DNA of 64,000 nucleotides from Paraburkholderia agricolaris (GCF_009455635.1 NZ_QPER01000002.1:1550001-1614000), one strand, 5' to 3'; positions 17,668 through 27,144 are shown, numbered from the stretch's first letter. A program made the numbers and translations. The notes: generated by a model from the letters alone, not told the origin.

Positions 17668-19429
17668 GCAATTTCACTCCGAAGCGCAGGGCGACGCCGA
17701 GTCCGACGCCGACCATCGCGATGTTGATGACAGAAAGCGCCGCGACCTGATCGACCGCGCCGGTCGCCCACAGCGACACCAGCAGTGCGCCGATCACTTC
17801 AGTGCCGGGCGAGAGCAGATAGACGGCGGTCGAGTATTCGCGCTCGAAAATCATGAAAATCAGCAGCCATGCCGCGAGCAGGCCGAAGCGCACGAGTGGC
17901 AGCGTCACATCGAGACTGACGCGCGCGCGGGTTCCGCCGACGCTGCGGCCTGCTTCTTCGAGTTCGGGTCCGACTTGCAGCAGTGCGCTTTGAATCAGGC
18001 GCATGCCGTACGCGAGCCACACGACCGTGTAGGCAATCCAGATGCTCCACATGGAGTTCTTCAATTCCTTCAGACCGGGCACGAAGAGGAAGATCCACAG
18101 GAAGGCGAGACCGGCGAGCAAGCCGGGCACCGCACGCGGCAGCAGCACGAGGTAATCGAGCAGGCGCGTGGCCCAGTCGTTACGGCGATGGCCCGCAAAG
18201 GCGACCAGCGAATAGAAACCCACGGCCAGCGCGCCGCCGATCACGCCGATGCCGAGCGTATTGAGAATCGCGCGAACCAGGTTGTCCTGTTCGAACAGTT
18301 CGGTGAAGTTCGCGAGCGTCAGCACGTCGGCGAGATTCACACCTTCGCCCCAGTTGGTGACGAACGCGCGCAGCGTGATGCCGGAGAGCGGGACGAACAC
18401 CGTGAGCAGCAGCCACAGCGCGACGATTGCCAATGCAACCCAACGCCATGCGCCGAGCGGCAACAAGGTCTGACGTCCCGCTTTACCCTTGACCGTGACA
18501 AAGCGGTTCGCGCTCTTCAGCAAGCGTCGTTGCAGCAGCACCAGCGGAAAAGTGATTGCGACGATGCATACGGCGACCGCGGCCATCAGATGATACGAAG
18601 GCACGCCGAGCTTGTTCGTGAGCTTGTACAGATACGTCGCCAGCACGAGGTGACCTTCGGGGTCGCCGAGCACGAGCGGCAGGCCGAACACTTCGAAGCC
18701 GAGGAAGAACACCAGCACGCCCGCGAACAGCAGCGCGGGCAGCGTCATCGGCAGGCTGACGTCGAGTGCGACGCGGAAGGGCCGCGCTCCGGCGACGCGC
18801 GCGGCTTCTTCGACATCCGAGCCGAGATTGCGCAGCGCCGCCGACGAATACAGGTACACGTGGGGCACATGGGTGAGTCCGACGATGATCGTGATTGCGA
18901 GAACCGAATACACGCTCCAGGGCGCTTCGGCGGCGCCGAACAATGCCTTCCACCAGACCGAATAGAAACCGACCGGGCCGGCCGCGACCACGTAGCCGAA
19001 TGCAAGCACCATCGGCGAAACGAACACGGGGGTGAGCAGCAGCGGTTCGAGCCAGCGGCGTCCAGGCAAGTCGGTGCGCACCATCAGGAACGCCAGAATG
19101 CCGCCGAGTGGGATCGAGATGAACAGCATCCCGCCCGCGATGATGAAAGAGTTCTTCAGCGCGGACCAGAAGTCGGGGTCGTTGAAAATGAATTCGAAAC
19201 CGGTCAGACCGAATGTGCGTTTCGCGTCGAAGAACGGTGCGTTCAGCACGCTTTGCAGCAGAATGAAGCCGAGCGGCAGCGCCACCGCGACGGTCAGCAC
19301 CGCGACGACGAGCCAGCGCAGCAAGCCCGCAAATGGCTGCAGACCGCCGCGCGGCAGCGCGCCTATCGTGCCGCCGTCGGCCGCGCGTGGTGAGGCATCG
19401 CGGTGTCCGGTTGCGCTAGTGGAAAGCAT
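17660..19429 (-). CDS. ABC transporter permease, fused double-domain (FbpB-like)
   Basis: Inner membrane permease of 589 residues from ATG 19429, with two repeats of six helices each, as in FbpB-type permeases where both halves are one chain. EAA-like loops are EEAARVAGARPFRVALDVSL in the first half and EEAGRSVGGTRARVSLDVTL in the second, the docking sites for the ATPase. An AGGGGGA ribosome site lies upstream of ATG 19429, so the ten extra codons of the longer frame are unlikely. The binding-protein gene lies 100 bases upstream in the same direction. Confidence 0.93.
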   Translation of the reverse strand: MLSTSATGHRDASPRAADGGTIGALPRGGLQPFAGLLRWLVVAVLTVAVALPLGFILLQSVLNAPFFDAKRTFGLTGFEFIFNDPDFWSALKNSFIIAGGMLFISIPLGGILAFLMVRTDLPGRRWLEPLLLTPVFVSPMVLAFGYVVAAGPVGFYSVWWKALFGAAEAPWSVYSVLAITIIVGLTHVPHVYLYSSAALRNLGSDVEEAARVAGARPFRVALDVSLPMTLPALLFAGVLVFFLGFEVFGLPLVLGDPEGHLVLATYLYKLTNKLGVPSYHLMAAVAVCIVAITFPLVLLQRRLLKSANRFVTVKGKAGRQTLLPLGAWRWVALAIVALWLLLTVFVPLSGITLRAFVTNWGEGVNLADVLTLANFTELFEQDNLVRAILNTLGIGVIGGALAVGFYSLVAFAGHRRNDWATRLLDYLVLLPRAVPGLLAGLAFLWIFLFVPGLKELKNSMWSIWIAYTVVWLAYGMRLIQSALLQVGPELEEAGRSVGGTRARVSLDVTLPLVRFGLLAAWLLIFMIFEREYSTAVYLLSPGTEVIGALLVSLWATGAVDQVAALSVINIAMVGVGLGVALRFGVKLHG

Positions 19430-19529
19430 GAGTGTCCCCCTGCAGCGTAAAAGCCGCATATCGACAGGTAGTCAGGAAAGGTAGGGCGCCCGCGCGTTTC
19501 GGCGCGCGCGCCGTCAGGTCAGTCGAGGC

Positions 19530-20618
19530 TTAACGCTTGATCGACTGTTGCCATTGCTTGAGGAATTCAAGCCGCTTGGACTGGTCGAGATACACCAGCA
19601 GGCCGGCGCCGATCGGGATCGGCTTGAGCGAGTCGCCAAGCTGCTTCGTCAGACCGGCCATCGACGTTTCACCGTCTACGTCCGCGCGAATCGAGAACAG
19701 GCTGGCCTGGTTTGCGAGCAAGGTTTGACCGCGTTGCGACAGCAGATAGTCGACCCACAGCTTCGCGGCATTAGGGCTTTGCGCCTTCTTCGAAATCGTC
19801 ACGAGGCGGCTCACCACCAGCGTGTAGTCCTTCGGATAGACGTAGCCGATCGACGGGTCTTTCTTTGCTTTGGTGAGCGCGTACGAACCGAGAATGTTGT
19901 AGCCGATCAGGTTTTCACCCGACGAGATGCGTTCCATCATCGCGCCGGTACTCGATTGCAGCTTCGGGCCGGTTGCGCCCATGGCTTTCACGAGGTCCCA
20001 CGTGACTTGCGGATTGACGCGCGCGTCCTGCGTCAGATAGTTGAAGCCGACACCGGATTTTTCGATGTCGTATGTCGTGACCTTGCCCTTGAACTGATCG
20101 GGCTTGTTTTGCAGCAGCTTGATCAGATCGGCGCGCGTTTGCGGCACTTCGCCGGCCGGCAGCAGGCGCTTGTTGTAGACGATCGCGAGCGGCTCGTAGG
20201 TGGTGCCGTATGCCTGCTTCTGATACTGCGCCCATTGCGGAAGCTGCTTCGCTTCGGGCGATTCGTAGCTGGCCATCAGACCGTCGTTGACGAGCTTCAC
20301 CTGCAGGTCCATTGCCGAGCTCCACAACACGTCGGCGCTGGTGCTGCTGGCGGCGTTCTCGCTGATGTAGCGGTTGTACAGCTCGGTACTGTTCATGTCG
20401 TTGTATTCGACCTTGATGCCGTGCAAGCTTTCAAAATCCTTGATGAGCGGGCGCACGAGGGCAGTGTCCGTGACCGAATACACGATCAGCTTGCCTTCCT
20501 TCTTTGCCGCGTCGACGGTGGCCTGATAGTCGCTGGGATAGCCGGCCGGAAAGGCCGCCCAAGCTGAGTTTGCGGCGAATGCAACCGCTACGGCGAGATA
20601 CTTCAAAGAGATTTGCAC
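19530..20618 (-). CDS. Periplasmic substrate-binding protein of the ABC importer
   Basis: The 362-residue protein has a signal peptide (MQISLKYLAVAVAFAANSAW, cleavage after AWA) and the fold of FbpA/AfuA-type ferric-iron or sugar-phosphate binding proteins: VDAAKKEGKLIVYSVTDTAL, DFESLHGIKVEYND, ADVLWSSAMDLQVKLVNDGL, IGYNILGSYAL. The tyrosine pair expected of ferric-binding FbpA is not evident, so an organic anion such as a hexose phosphate or aminoethylphosphonate is also possible. It heads the operon with the permease, ATPase and perhaps the porin, and diverges from the two-component genes that probably control it. Confidence 0.9.
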   Translation of the reverse strand: MQISLKYLAVAVAFAANSAWAAFPAGYPSDYQATVDAAKKEGKLIVYSVTDTALVRPLIKDFESLHGIKVEYNDMNSTELYNRYISENAASSTSADVLWSSAMDLQVKLVNDGLMASYESPEAKQLPQWAQYQKQAYGTTYEPLAIVYNKRLLPAGEVPQTRADLIKLLQNKPDQFKGKVTTYDIEKSGVGFNYLTQDARVNPQVTWDLVKAMGATGPKLQSSTGAMMERISSGENLIGYNILGSYALTKAKKDPSIGYVYPKDYTLVVSRLVTISKKAQSPNAAKLWVDYLLSQRGQTLLANQASLFSIRADVDGETSMAGLTKQLGDSLKPIPIGAGLLVYLDQSKRLEFLKQWQQSIKR

Positions 20619-20757
20619 GTCTTCCTCCAGAAAACATTGTGTTTGTTTTGTGTAGGCGAATGGTAAGAGAAGCGTGCTTTCTGAATGCTTTCAGTTTTCG
20701 AAAGAAATGCGTCACAATGGTCGAATCCGCCTCATGGATTTCCCTGGGATTCTGTTT

Positions 20758-21429
20758 ATGCGTGTGCTGCTGGTTGAAGACAATCCGATCCTTTCCCGCT
20801 CGCTGACCGACGCGTTGACCAGCGCGAAACTCACCGTCGATTGCATGCACGACGGCGAATCCGCCGACCATGTTTTGCGCACGCAAGACTACGCACTGGT
20901 GATTCTCGATATCGGTCTGCCCAAGCTCGACGGCCTCGAAGTGTTACGCCGTCTGCGCGCGCGGCGCAACGCGGTGCCCGTCTTGATGCTGACCGCGCAT
21001 GGTTCGGTGGAAGAGCGCGTGCGCGGCCTCGATCTCGGCGCCGACGACTACCTCGCCAAGCCCTTCGCGCTCACTGAACTTGAGGCGCGTGCGCGGGCCC
21101 TGTTGCGCCGCAGTCATGGGCAGGAACCGCTGCACGCGCAGTGCGGCACGCTGCTTTACGACAGTGTCGATCGTGGCTTCACGCTCGACGGCGAGCCGCT
21201 CGCGTTGACTCCGCGTGAACGTTCGGTACTCGAGGTGCTGATCCTGCGCAACGGCCGCGCGATCAACAAGGACACACTCTCGGAGAAAATCTTCGGGCTC
21301 GATGAATCGGTGAATGCCGAGGCCATCGAGATCTATGTGCACCGTTTGCGCAAGAAGCTCGAACGCAGTTCGGTCGGCATTGTGACGTTGCGCGGGCTCG
21401 GCTATCTGCTGGAAGCGAAAGACGCATGA
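20758..21429 (+). CDS. OmpR/TctD-type response regulator
   Basis: A 223-residue response regulator starting MRVLLVEDNPILSRSL. The receiver domain has Asp51 as phosphoacceptor (VILDIGLPKLDGLE) and the conserved Lys in DDYLAKPFAL; the C-terminal winged helix (LTPRERSVLEVLILRNGRAI ... EIYVHRLRKKLE) binds DNA. The frame is open 28 codons upstream but ATG 20758 matches the family. The kinase gene overlaps the stop by ATGA, so both are co-translated. TctDE-type systems usually regulate an adjacent transporter; the divergent ABC-porin operon is the obvious target. Confidence 0.94.
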   Translation: MRVLLVEDNPILSRSLTDALTSAKLTVDCMHDGESADHVLRTQDYALVILDIGLPKLDGLEVLRRLRARRNAVPVLMLTAHGSVEERVRGLDLGADDYLAKPFALTELEARARALLRRSHGQEPLHAQCGTLLYDSVDRGFTLDGEPLALTPRERSVLEVLILRNGRAINKDTLSEKIFGLDESVNAEAIEIYVHRLRKKLERSSVGIVTLRGLGYLLEAKDA

Positions 21430-22850
21430 CGCGGCCGAATCTGCGCGTTCGCGTCGCGCTCTGGTTGTTGCTGCCCCTGCTTTTGCTACTCGCTTTCGAT
21501 GCATGGCTCACGTATCAACGCGCAATGAACGCGGCGCACGCGGCCTTCGATCGCACGCTGGAGTTTTCGCTGCGCTCGATCCGCGACGGCATCCGTTTGC
21601 GCGACGCCCAGATCGAAGTCGATTTGCCGTATCTGGCGCTGGAGATGTTCGAATCCAACGGCGGCGGCAATATCTACTATCAGATTCGCGAGGAGGGTGG
21701 CCGGGTGGTGACCGGTTATCCGGACTTGCCGGCAGGCACGAAGGCGTCTGGCGATCTCTACAGCGTGCAGTTTTACGACGACATGTTTCGTGGTCGCCCG
21801 CTGCGCATTGCGATGCTGCGGCTGCCGGTCCACGACGTGCCGAGCGCGCAAACGCGCGTGGTGCTGGTGCGGGTCGGCGAAACGATCGAACAGCGCCAGG
21901 CGCTGGCGCGCGAGATTCTGATCGGCTCGTTGCAACAGGAATTCCTGCTGGTGGTGCTCGCGCTAGGCATTGTATGGCTGGGGGTTGCGCGCGGCTTGCG
22001 GCCGCTGAACCGCCTGTCGGCCAAAGTCGCCGCGCGTGCCGAGAACGATCCGACGCCGCTCGATACGGTGGGCTTGCCTAGCGAAGTCGCGCCGCTGGTC
22101 GATTCGATCAATCAGTACATTGGCCGTACGCAGCTAATGCAGTTGTCACGCAGGCGATTTTTCAACGACGCCGCGCATCAGTTGAAGACGCCGCTTGCGA
22201 TCATTCAGGCCGAGTCGGAGCTGGCGCTGCGCGATATCGACGGTGGTGAAGAAACCTCGATAGGCAACCGCCGGCAAGGCGTGCATTTGCGGCGGCTGAA
22301 TCGCGCGGTGCAGCAGGCGGTGCGCATCGTGCAGCAATTGCTGTCGCTCTCGCGGCTCGATGCGGACAGCGGATATACCGTCAAACATGCCGCTGTGCCG
22401 CTGCACAAGGTAGCGCGCAGTGTGACGCTCGACTGGTCGCCGGTGGCACGCTCGCGTGGCATCGATCTAGGCTTCGAACAGGACGTGCGTATCGAGGTGA
22501 TGGGGCAGAGCGATCTGCTGGCGGAACTGGTCGGCAATCTGATCGATAACGCAATTCGTTATTCCGGCGATGGGGCGGTGATTACCGTGCGCGTTGCATG
22601 CGAAGCCGGACAGGCACTGCTGCAGGTGATCGACAACGGACCGGGGATTGACGTCGGCGAGCGCGATGCGGTGTTTGAGCGCTTCTATCGCAGTGAGGCG
22701 ACGCAAGCGGTCGAGGGTAGCGGGCTGGGCTTGTCGATCGTGCGGGAAATTGCGCGCGTGCACGGCGCATCGATCGCGTTGAGTGAGGCGCCCGGCGGTG
22801 GTCTTGTGGTCAGCGTGCGGTTTCCGACGTTAAAGGCCGTGCTCGCGTGA
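21426..22850 (+). CDS. TctE-type sensor histidine kinase
   Basis: A 474-residue inner membrane kinase. An N-terminal helix (LWLLLPLLLLLAFDAW) and a second one near residue 165-185 (FLLVVLALGIVWLGVARGL) enclose a periplasmic sensor of about 130 residues of the 2CSK_N type. Then come HAMP, the H-box DAAHQLKTPLAIIQAESELA, the N-box LIDNAIRYSG, and G-boxes DNGPGIDVGE and GSGLGLSIVREIA. It overlaps the response regulator by 4 bases. Signal likely to be the substrate of the divergent ABC importer, by analogy with TctDE, which is inference. Confidence 0.93.
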   Translation: MTRPNLRVRVALWLLLPLLLLLAFDAWLTYQRAMNAAHAAFDRTLEFSLRSIRDGIRLRDAQIEVDLPYLALEMFESNGGGNIYYQIREEGGRVVTGYPDLPAGTKASGDLYSVQFYDDMFRGRPLRIAMLRLPVHDVPSAQTRVVLVRVGETIEQRQALAREILIGSLQQEFLLVVLALGIVWLGVARGLRPLNRLSAKVAARAENDPTPLDTVGLPSEVAPLVDSINQYIGRTQLMQLSRRRFFNDAAHQLKTPLAIIQAESELALRDIDGGEETSIGNRRQGVHLRRLNRAVQQAVRIVQQLLSLSRLDADSGYTVKHAAVPLHKVARSVTLDWSPVARSRGIDLGFEQDVRIEVMGQSDLLAELVGNLIDNAIRYSGDGAVITVRVACEAGQALLQVIDNGPGIDVGERDAVFERFYRSEATQAVEGSGLGLSIVREIARVHGASIALSEAPGGGLVVSVRFPTLKAVLA

Positions 22851-22879
22851 TGACCACGCTGTAATCACCGCAATGCTCG

Positions 22880-24031
22880 CTATGCGCGGATAGCGAAGCT
22901 CCTCGCGTAGGCCGTAGCTACCGTCTCGCTACCCCACATCTTGCCGTCGATGAGCCGTTGAGAATGTTCATCGCCAGGCACGGCTACGCCAACGCGTGCG
23001 GCTGCTTCGCGATACAACTGCGTCTGATTGATCCGCGCCGCGATTTCCGCGTAATCCGCGCGTGCGTCGATCATGCCCCAGCGTTCGAACTGCGTGAGAA
23101 ACCAGGCGCCCTCGGCGGCGCGCGGGTAGTTCACCGCGCCGTTGTCGAAGAACCGTACCGGCAGGCCGCGCGGCGCCGAGGCAGCGATTTCGTTGCCGAA
23201 GCGCGCTGCGATCAACGCTTCGTCGATGCCGATGAACTCGGGCCGCGCAAGCCAGTGTGCAATCTCCTCGCGATGTCCGGCGCCGTCGAGCCAGCGGCAT
23301 GCTTCGAGCATCGTCTGGACGAGGGCGCGCGCGGTATTCGGATTCGCGCCGACAAAATCGTGCCGGCATGCCAGCACTTTCTCGGGATGATCGGGCCACA
23401 CCTCGCTCGTATAAGCGACTGTTCTGCCGACACCGTTCGCTTCCGCCATTGCGTTCCACGGTTCGCCGACGCAGAGGCCGTCGAGCTTCTCTTCGGAAAG
23501 CGCGGCGACCATTTGCGGCGGTGGAATCACCACGCTCTCGGTATCGCGCAATGGATGCACGCCTTGCGACGCGAGCCAGTAGGGCAGCCACATTGCGTGC
23601 GTGCCGGTGGGGAAGGTCTGCGCGAACACCGGCTTGCGGCCGAGCGTCGCCAACGCTTTGGGCAAGCTGCCGTGTTCGGCCAACGCATCGGCGAGGCGCG
23701 TTGACAGCGTGATCGCCTGGCCGTTGCGATTGAGCACCGTCAGCACGGCCATATCCGTTTGCGGACCGCCGAGGCCAAGTTGCACGCCGTAGACGAGGCC
23801 GTAGAGCACGTGCGCCGCATCGAGATCGCCGGACAGCAGCTTGTCGCGCACGGCGGCCCATGACGGCTGGCGGCACAACTCCAGCGTCAGGCCATGGGCG
23901 TGGCCGAATTCGAGCAGCTTGGCGGCGACGAGCGGCGCCGCATCGGACAGTGCGACGAAGCCGAGCCGAAGATGAGTTTTCTCGAGCGGTGCAGGCACGG
24001 ACGAGGGGGAGGCGGAGGCGGCAGAGTTCAT
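22880..24031 (-). CDS. nasS: Nitrate-sensor NasS (NrtA/CmpA-like, cytoplasmic)
   Basis: The 383-residue product from ATG 24031 resembles the nitrate-binding proteins NrtA/CmpA (LRLGFVALSDAAPLVAAKLL; GLCVGEPWNAMAEANGVGRT; FFDNGAVNYPRAAEGAWFLT) but has no signal peptide, as expected of the soluble sensor NasS. In the absence of nitrate or nitrite NasS holds the ANTAR protein NasT; ligand binding releases it. The nasT gene lies just upstream on the same strand with 10 bases between. The longer frame from 24076 would run into nasT and is not preferred. Confidence 0.88.
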   Translation of the reverse strand: MNSAASASPSSVPAPLEKTHLRLGFVALSDAAPLVAAKLLEFGHAHGLTLELCRQPSWAAVRDKLLSGDLDAAHVLYGLVYGVQLGLGGPQTDMAVLTVLNRNGQAITLSTRLADALAEHGSLPKALATLGRKPVFAQTFPTGTHAMWLPYWLASQGVHPLRDTESVVIPPPQMVAALSEEKLDGLCVGEPWNAMAEANGVGRTVAYTSEVWPDHPEKVLACRHDFVGANPNTARALVQTMLEACRWLDGAGHREEIAHWLARPEFIGIDEALIAARFGNEIAASAPRGLPVRFFDNGAVNYPRAAEGAWFLTQFERWGMIDARADYAEIAARINQTQLYREAAARVGVAVPGDEHSQRLIDGKMWGSETVATAYARSFAIRA

Positions 24032-24041
24032 GAGCGGCGCT

Positions 24042-24617
24042 TCATTTGAGCGATTCCGCCGACGCGATAACAGCACGCGCGACTTCGGCGAGTTTGACGC
24101 CCTGGTTCATTGCGCGTTTGCGCAGGTTGGCGTACGCAGCGTGTTCGGTGATCTTCTGTTGATCCATCAGCAGGCGTTTGGCGCGATCGATCAGCTTGCG
24201 TTCGGTGAGTTCGCTTTCGACTTGCGCGAGCCGTTCGCGTAGCTGCGACTCCTGCGCAAAGCGTGCGAGCGCCACTTCGAGAATCGGCGCGAGCCGTTCC
24301 GTGGCGAGCCCTTCGACGAGATAGGCCGTGACGCCCGCACCGACCGCGTCGCGAATCAGTTGCTGGTTCGCGTCGTGGCTGAACATCAGCACCGGACGGG
24401 GCGCGGTGGCATTCATCACCGCGAGCTGTTCGAGCGTATCGCGTGACGGCGATTCCGTATCGATGATGATGACATCCGGCCGTTCGCTCTGCACCACGCG
24501 GTGCAGCGCTTGCGGCGTCGCCGTGCCGGCCAGCATCTCGTAGCCAAGTCGTGCGAGTGCGTCGCGCAGATCGCCTATCGGCTTGTCGGTATCGGTAACG
24601 AGAAGAACACGCAGCAT
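24042..24617 (-). CDS. nasT: ANTAR-domain antiterminator NasT
   Basis: RNA-binding antiterminator of 191 residues. An N-terminal pseudo-receiver (MLRVLLVTDTDKPIGDLRDA; VIIIDTESPSRDTLEQLAVM) precedes a coiled linker and the C-terminal three-helix ANTAR domain (LTERKLIDRAKRLLMDQQKI ... LRKRAMNQGVKLAEVARAVI). Free NasT binds paired hairpins in the leader of nitrate-assimilation transcripts and allows read-through. I chose ATG 24617 over 24656 from the family N-terminus. No nitrate or nitrite reductase genes are in the window, so its target operon must be elsewhere. Confidence 0.92.
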   Translation of the reverse strand: MLRVLLVTDTDKPIGDLRDALARLGYEMLAGTATPQALHRVVQSERPDVIIIDTESPSRDTLEQLAVMNATAPRPVLMFSHDANQQLIRDAVGAGVTAYLVEGLATERLAPILEVALARFAQESQLRERLAQVESELTERKLIDRAKRLLMDQQKITEHAAYANLRKRAMNQGVKLAEVARAVIASAESLK

Positions 24618-24893
24618 GGGGTAGGGTTTATCGACGGCTGACCATCGATAAAGCAACCTGTATGCCAGTGCCAGCCAATCACGGCGAAGCTAACGCAATC
24701 ACGGGCTTATCAGCGGTGCCGGGAAAGGAGGCTGCACTTGCGCGGTGCGTCCGCGGGGTGTGCACCGAAGCGGGGCGCCACATCACACCACGCCACACCA
24801 CACCTGCAGCGCAGCCCGCACTCTTCATGCCGGCGGCCAGTTCTGCGATGACGCCCGGCCGGGCAAAGTAGAGAAAGGGAACGCGTGCGCCGA

Positions 24894-26135
24894 TCAATAC
24901 CACCGCGCGTAACTGCGGGGTGAGAACAGACAGCTGACTGCAATCATGGCGGCTATGCTAACTGCGAGCATGATCCATGCAGCCCCAAACCCGCCGCTCC
25001 AGCCGCGAACGATCCCGGCAAAAACGGGCGCGACGGCGGCGACGATAAACCCGACACCCTGAGTGAACGCGACCAGTTTTCCCGCGACGCGATGATCGGC
25101 CGAATGATCCATGGCGGTCACGAGTGTCAACGAGAACGTCCCGCCAAGTCCGGCGCCGGCAACGCCGACCCAGACCAACGGCGCCGCATCGGGCCATAGG
25201 ATCAACCCGAGCAAGCCGACGAACTGGGCGGACAAGCCCAGAACCAGCCACGGCCGCCGGTCCCGGAATGGCGCTGCGGCCAGCGGAAGCAATAAAGCTG
25301 CTGCTGCCTGAAACATCGTCATGCTGGCAAGCAACGAGCCGCTATCCGTGACACTCACGCCACGCTGCTGATAAAACGCGGGCAACCACGCGACGAGCGT
25401 CGTGTACCCACCGTTGACGATGCCAAAGTAAAGGCCAAGTGTCCACGCGCGCCGTTTGCGCCACAAAAGAGGCGCCACGGGGCGCGTGACAGCGGGCTGT
25501 GCTGCAACGCCGGCCGAAGACCGAAGATTCAGACCCAACCAGCAGATCACTGCGATCAGCGCAGGAATAGCCCATACCGCGAGCCCCGCATGCCACGATC
25601 CCGTTGCGTTGCTCACCCATGGACTCAGGCGCGCCCCCAGTCCGCCGCCACCCATGATCGATGCCGAGAAGACACCCATTGCCAACGGCACCCGCGTATG
25701 GAAGCGCTGCTTCATGACCGCAGGCAGCAGAGCCTGAATCGCCGCGACACCGACGCCCGCCAGCGCAGCCGTCAACAACAGGCCGGCGCCGCTTGCTGCC
25801 GTTGCCCAGCGCGCGCCGCAAGCCAGGCCGATCGCCAGCAAACCGAGCGCGACGCCGCGCGTCTCGCCGATCGTACGGGTCAGCGCACCGGCACCGAATG
25901 CGCCGATGCCCATCGCGACAACCGGCAGGCTCGTCAGCAATGACGCGCCGTAGAAGCTCAGGCCGGTTGCCGCGCGGATCGTCGTCATCAATGGGCTGAT
26001 CGACGTCAGCAAGGGTCGCAAGTTGATGCCGATCACCACGATCACGCCCAGCCACAAGGCATCACGCCACGTCAGCGCGTGGGATGCAGGGGTGGCGTCG
26101 GTACGGGCTGAAGTGGCGCTGGAGTGCGAATTCAC
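24894..26135 (-). CDS. MFS transporter of the CynX/NimT (cyanate) family
   Basis: Twelve-helix inner membrane transporter. The CynX-type marks are WLGVIVVIGINLRPLLTSIS near the start, LTSLPVVAMGIGAFGAG, and PLLWRKRRAWTLGLYFGIVN in the centre. Counting from GTG 26135 gives 413 residues; the frame is open to 26240 but the first 35 residues of that form look unlike the family. Members export or import cyanate, 2-nitroimidazole or similar compounds; the substrate is not certain. The GntR regulator is divergent with a perfect palindrome between the two, so it is probably a repressor of this gene. Confidence 0.85.
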   Translation of the reverse strand: MNSHSSATSARTDATPASHALTWRDALWLGVIVVIGINLRPLLTSISPLMTTIRAATGLSFYGASLLTSLPVVAMGIGAFGAGALTRTIGETRGVALGLLAIGLACGARWATAASGAGLLLTAALAGVGVAAIQALLPAVMKQRFHTRVPLAMGVFSASIMGGGGLGARLSPWVSNATGSWHAGLAVWAIPALIAVICWLGLNLRSSAGVAAQPAVTRPVAPLLWRKRRAWTLGLYFGIVNGGYTTLVAWLPAFYQQRGVSVTDSGSLLASMTMFQAAAALLLPLAAAPFRDRRPWLVLGLSAQFVGLLGLILWPDAAPLVWVGVAGAGLGGTFSLTLVTAMDHSADHRVAGKLVAFTQGVGFIVAAVAPVFAGIVRGWSGGFGAAWIMLAVSIAAMIAVSCLFSPRSYARWY

Positions 26136-26272
26136 AATGGACCTGGAGGCGAGAGGTGGACGCTGCCGGTAGGCGCAAAAAAGCTGCGCGACCTTGGCGG
26201 CATGGCTGGAACAGCGTGTCGAAGGGAGCGAAAAATTCATCCGAAACTTTTTTGGTCAACAATAGTATCATT

Positions 26273-26288
26273 AAATGGTTAACCATTT
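26273..26288. promoter_or_regulatory. 16 bp perfect palindrome, likely GntR operator
   Basis: AAATGGTTAACCATTT reads the same on both strands and contains TGGT-N2-ACCA, the usual FCD-type GntR operator core. It lies between the divergent CynX-like transporter and the GntR gene, about 110-140 bases from each start. Confidence 0.75.
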
Positions 26289-26400
26289 TTTGTGATTCCC
26301 GGTATAGGCTACCGTGTAGCCGCGCCGTGAACACATGGCGCTGGTCGTGCGCCATCGCTACAATGCCCGGCGACATCGCTCCATTTCCGTTACTGAATTC

Positions 26401-27144
26401 ATGGCCCCACGTTCCCGAAGTGCCTCGTCTGCCGCTGCAGAAACGCCTCCTCACACCGTGATCGAAGACGATCCGGTCACGATCGAAGAGCGCATTTACG
26501 CGTCGATTACGGCGGCGCTATTGCAAGGCCGTTTGCGGCCGGGTGCGCAACTGGTCGAGCGCGATCTCGCTGCCGCGTTTGGTTGCACGCGTGGCGCGTT
26601 GCGCAAGGTGCTCGCGCGGCTGGGTTTCGAGGGCAAGCTGGTGCTCGAGGCGAATCGCGGCGCGTTTGTGCCGTCGCCGTCGGAAGAAGATATTCGGCAG
26701 GTGTATCGCGCCCGGCAGATCGTCGAGGCCGGCATAGTTGCGGCTTTATCCGGGAGTTTGAGTGCGGCTCACAAGCGCCGCCTGCGCGCGCATGTGCGTG
26801 GCGAGGAGAAGGCGTCACGAGCGGGCGCGGTCGAGGAATCCGTGCGGCTCGCGGGCCAGTTTCATGTGTTGCTGACCGAACTCGCGGGCGGTACGGAATT
26901 GCTTGGTCTCGTCGGGCAACTCGTCGCGAAGACCGAGCTATACAAGGCGTTGTTCGATCCGTCGAAGGGTTCGACCTGCTCGGCGGACGAGCATATGCAG
27001 ATTATCGAAGCGCTCGATGCGGGAGACCTGCATGCGGCACTCGCGGCGATGCGCGAGCATCTGTCGGAACTGGAAGAGCGGGTGGTCGAGCAGGTGCGCA
27101 GGAGCGCCGCCGGAGAGGATCTCGTTGCGGTGTTCGGGGCGTAG
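26401..27144 (+). CDS. GntR-family (FadR/FCD subfamily) regulator
   Basis: A 247-residue regulator. The winged helix is at about 30-95 (EERIYASITAALLQGRLRPG; VERDLAAAFGCTRGALRKVL), followed by the all-helical FCD effector domain (IRQVYRARQIVEAGIVAALS; FHVLLTELAGGTELLGLV; ADEHMQIIEALDAGDLHAAL) with the His residues that bind a metal in this subfamily. I used ATG 26401; an in-frame ATG 22 codons earlier is possible. A perfect palindrome 113 bases upstream is the likely operator for it and the divergent transporter. Confidence 0.92.
   Translation: MAPRSRSASSAAAETPPHTVIEDDPVTIEERIYASITAALLQGRLRPGAQLVERDLAAAFGCTRGALRKVLARLGFEGKLVLEANRGAFVPSPSEEDIRQVYRARQIVEAGIVAALSGSLSAAHKRRLRAHVRGEEKASRAGAVEESVRLAGQFHVLLTELAGGTELLGLVGQLVAKTELYKALFDPSKGSTCSADEHMQIIEALDAGDLHAALAAMREHLSELEERVVEQVRRSAAGEDLVAVFGA

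Noticed and set aside
17645..19393. 582-codon open frame on the + strand opposite the ABC permease
   Set aside because: Composition (Gln, His, Arg, Glu runs) is that of an antisense shadow of a hydrophobic protein; the - strand permease has clear EAA loops and helices.
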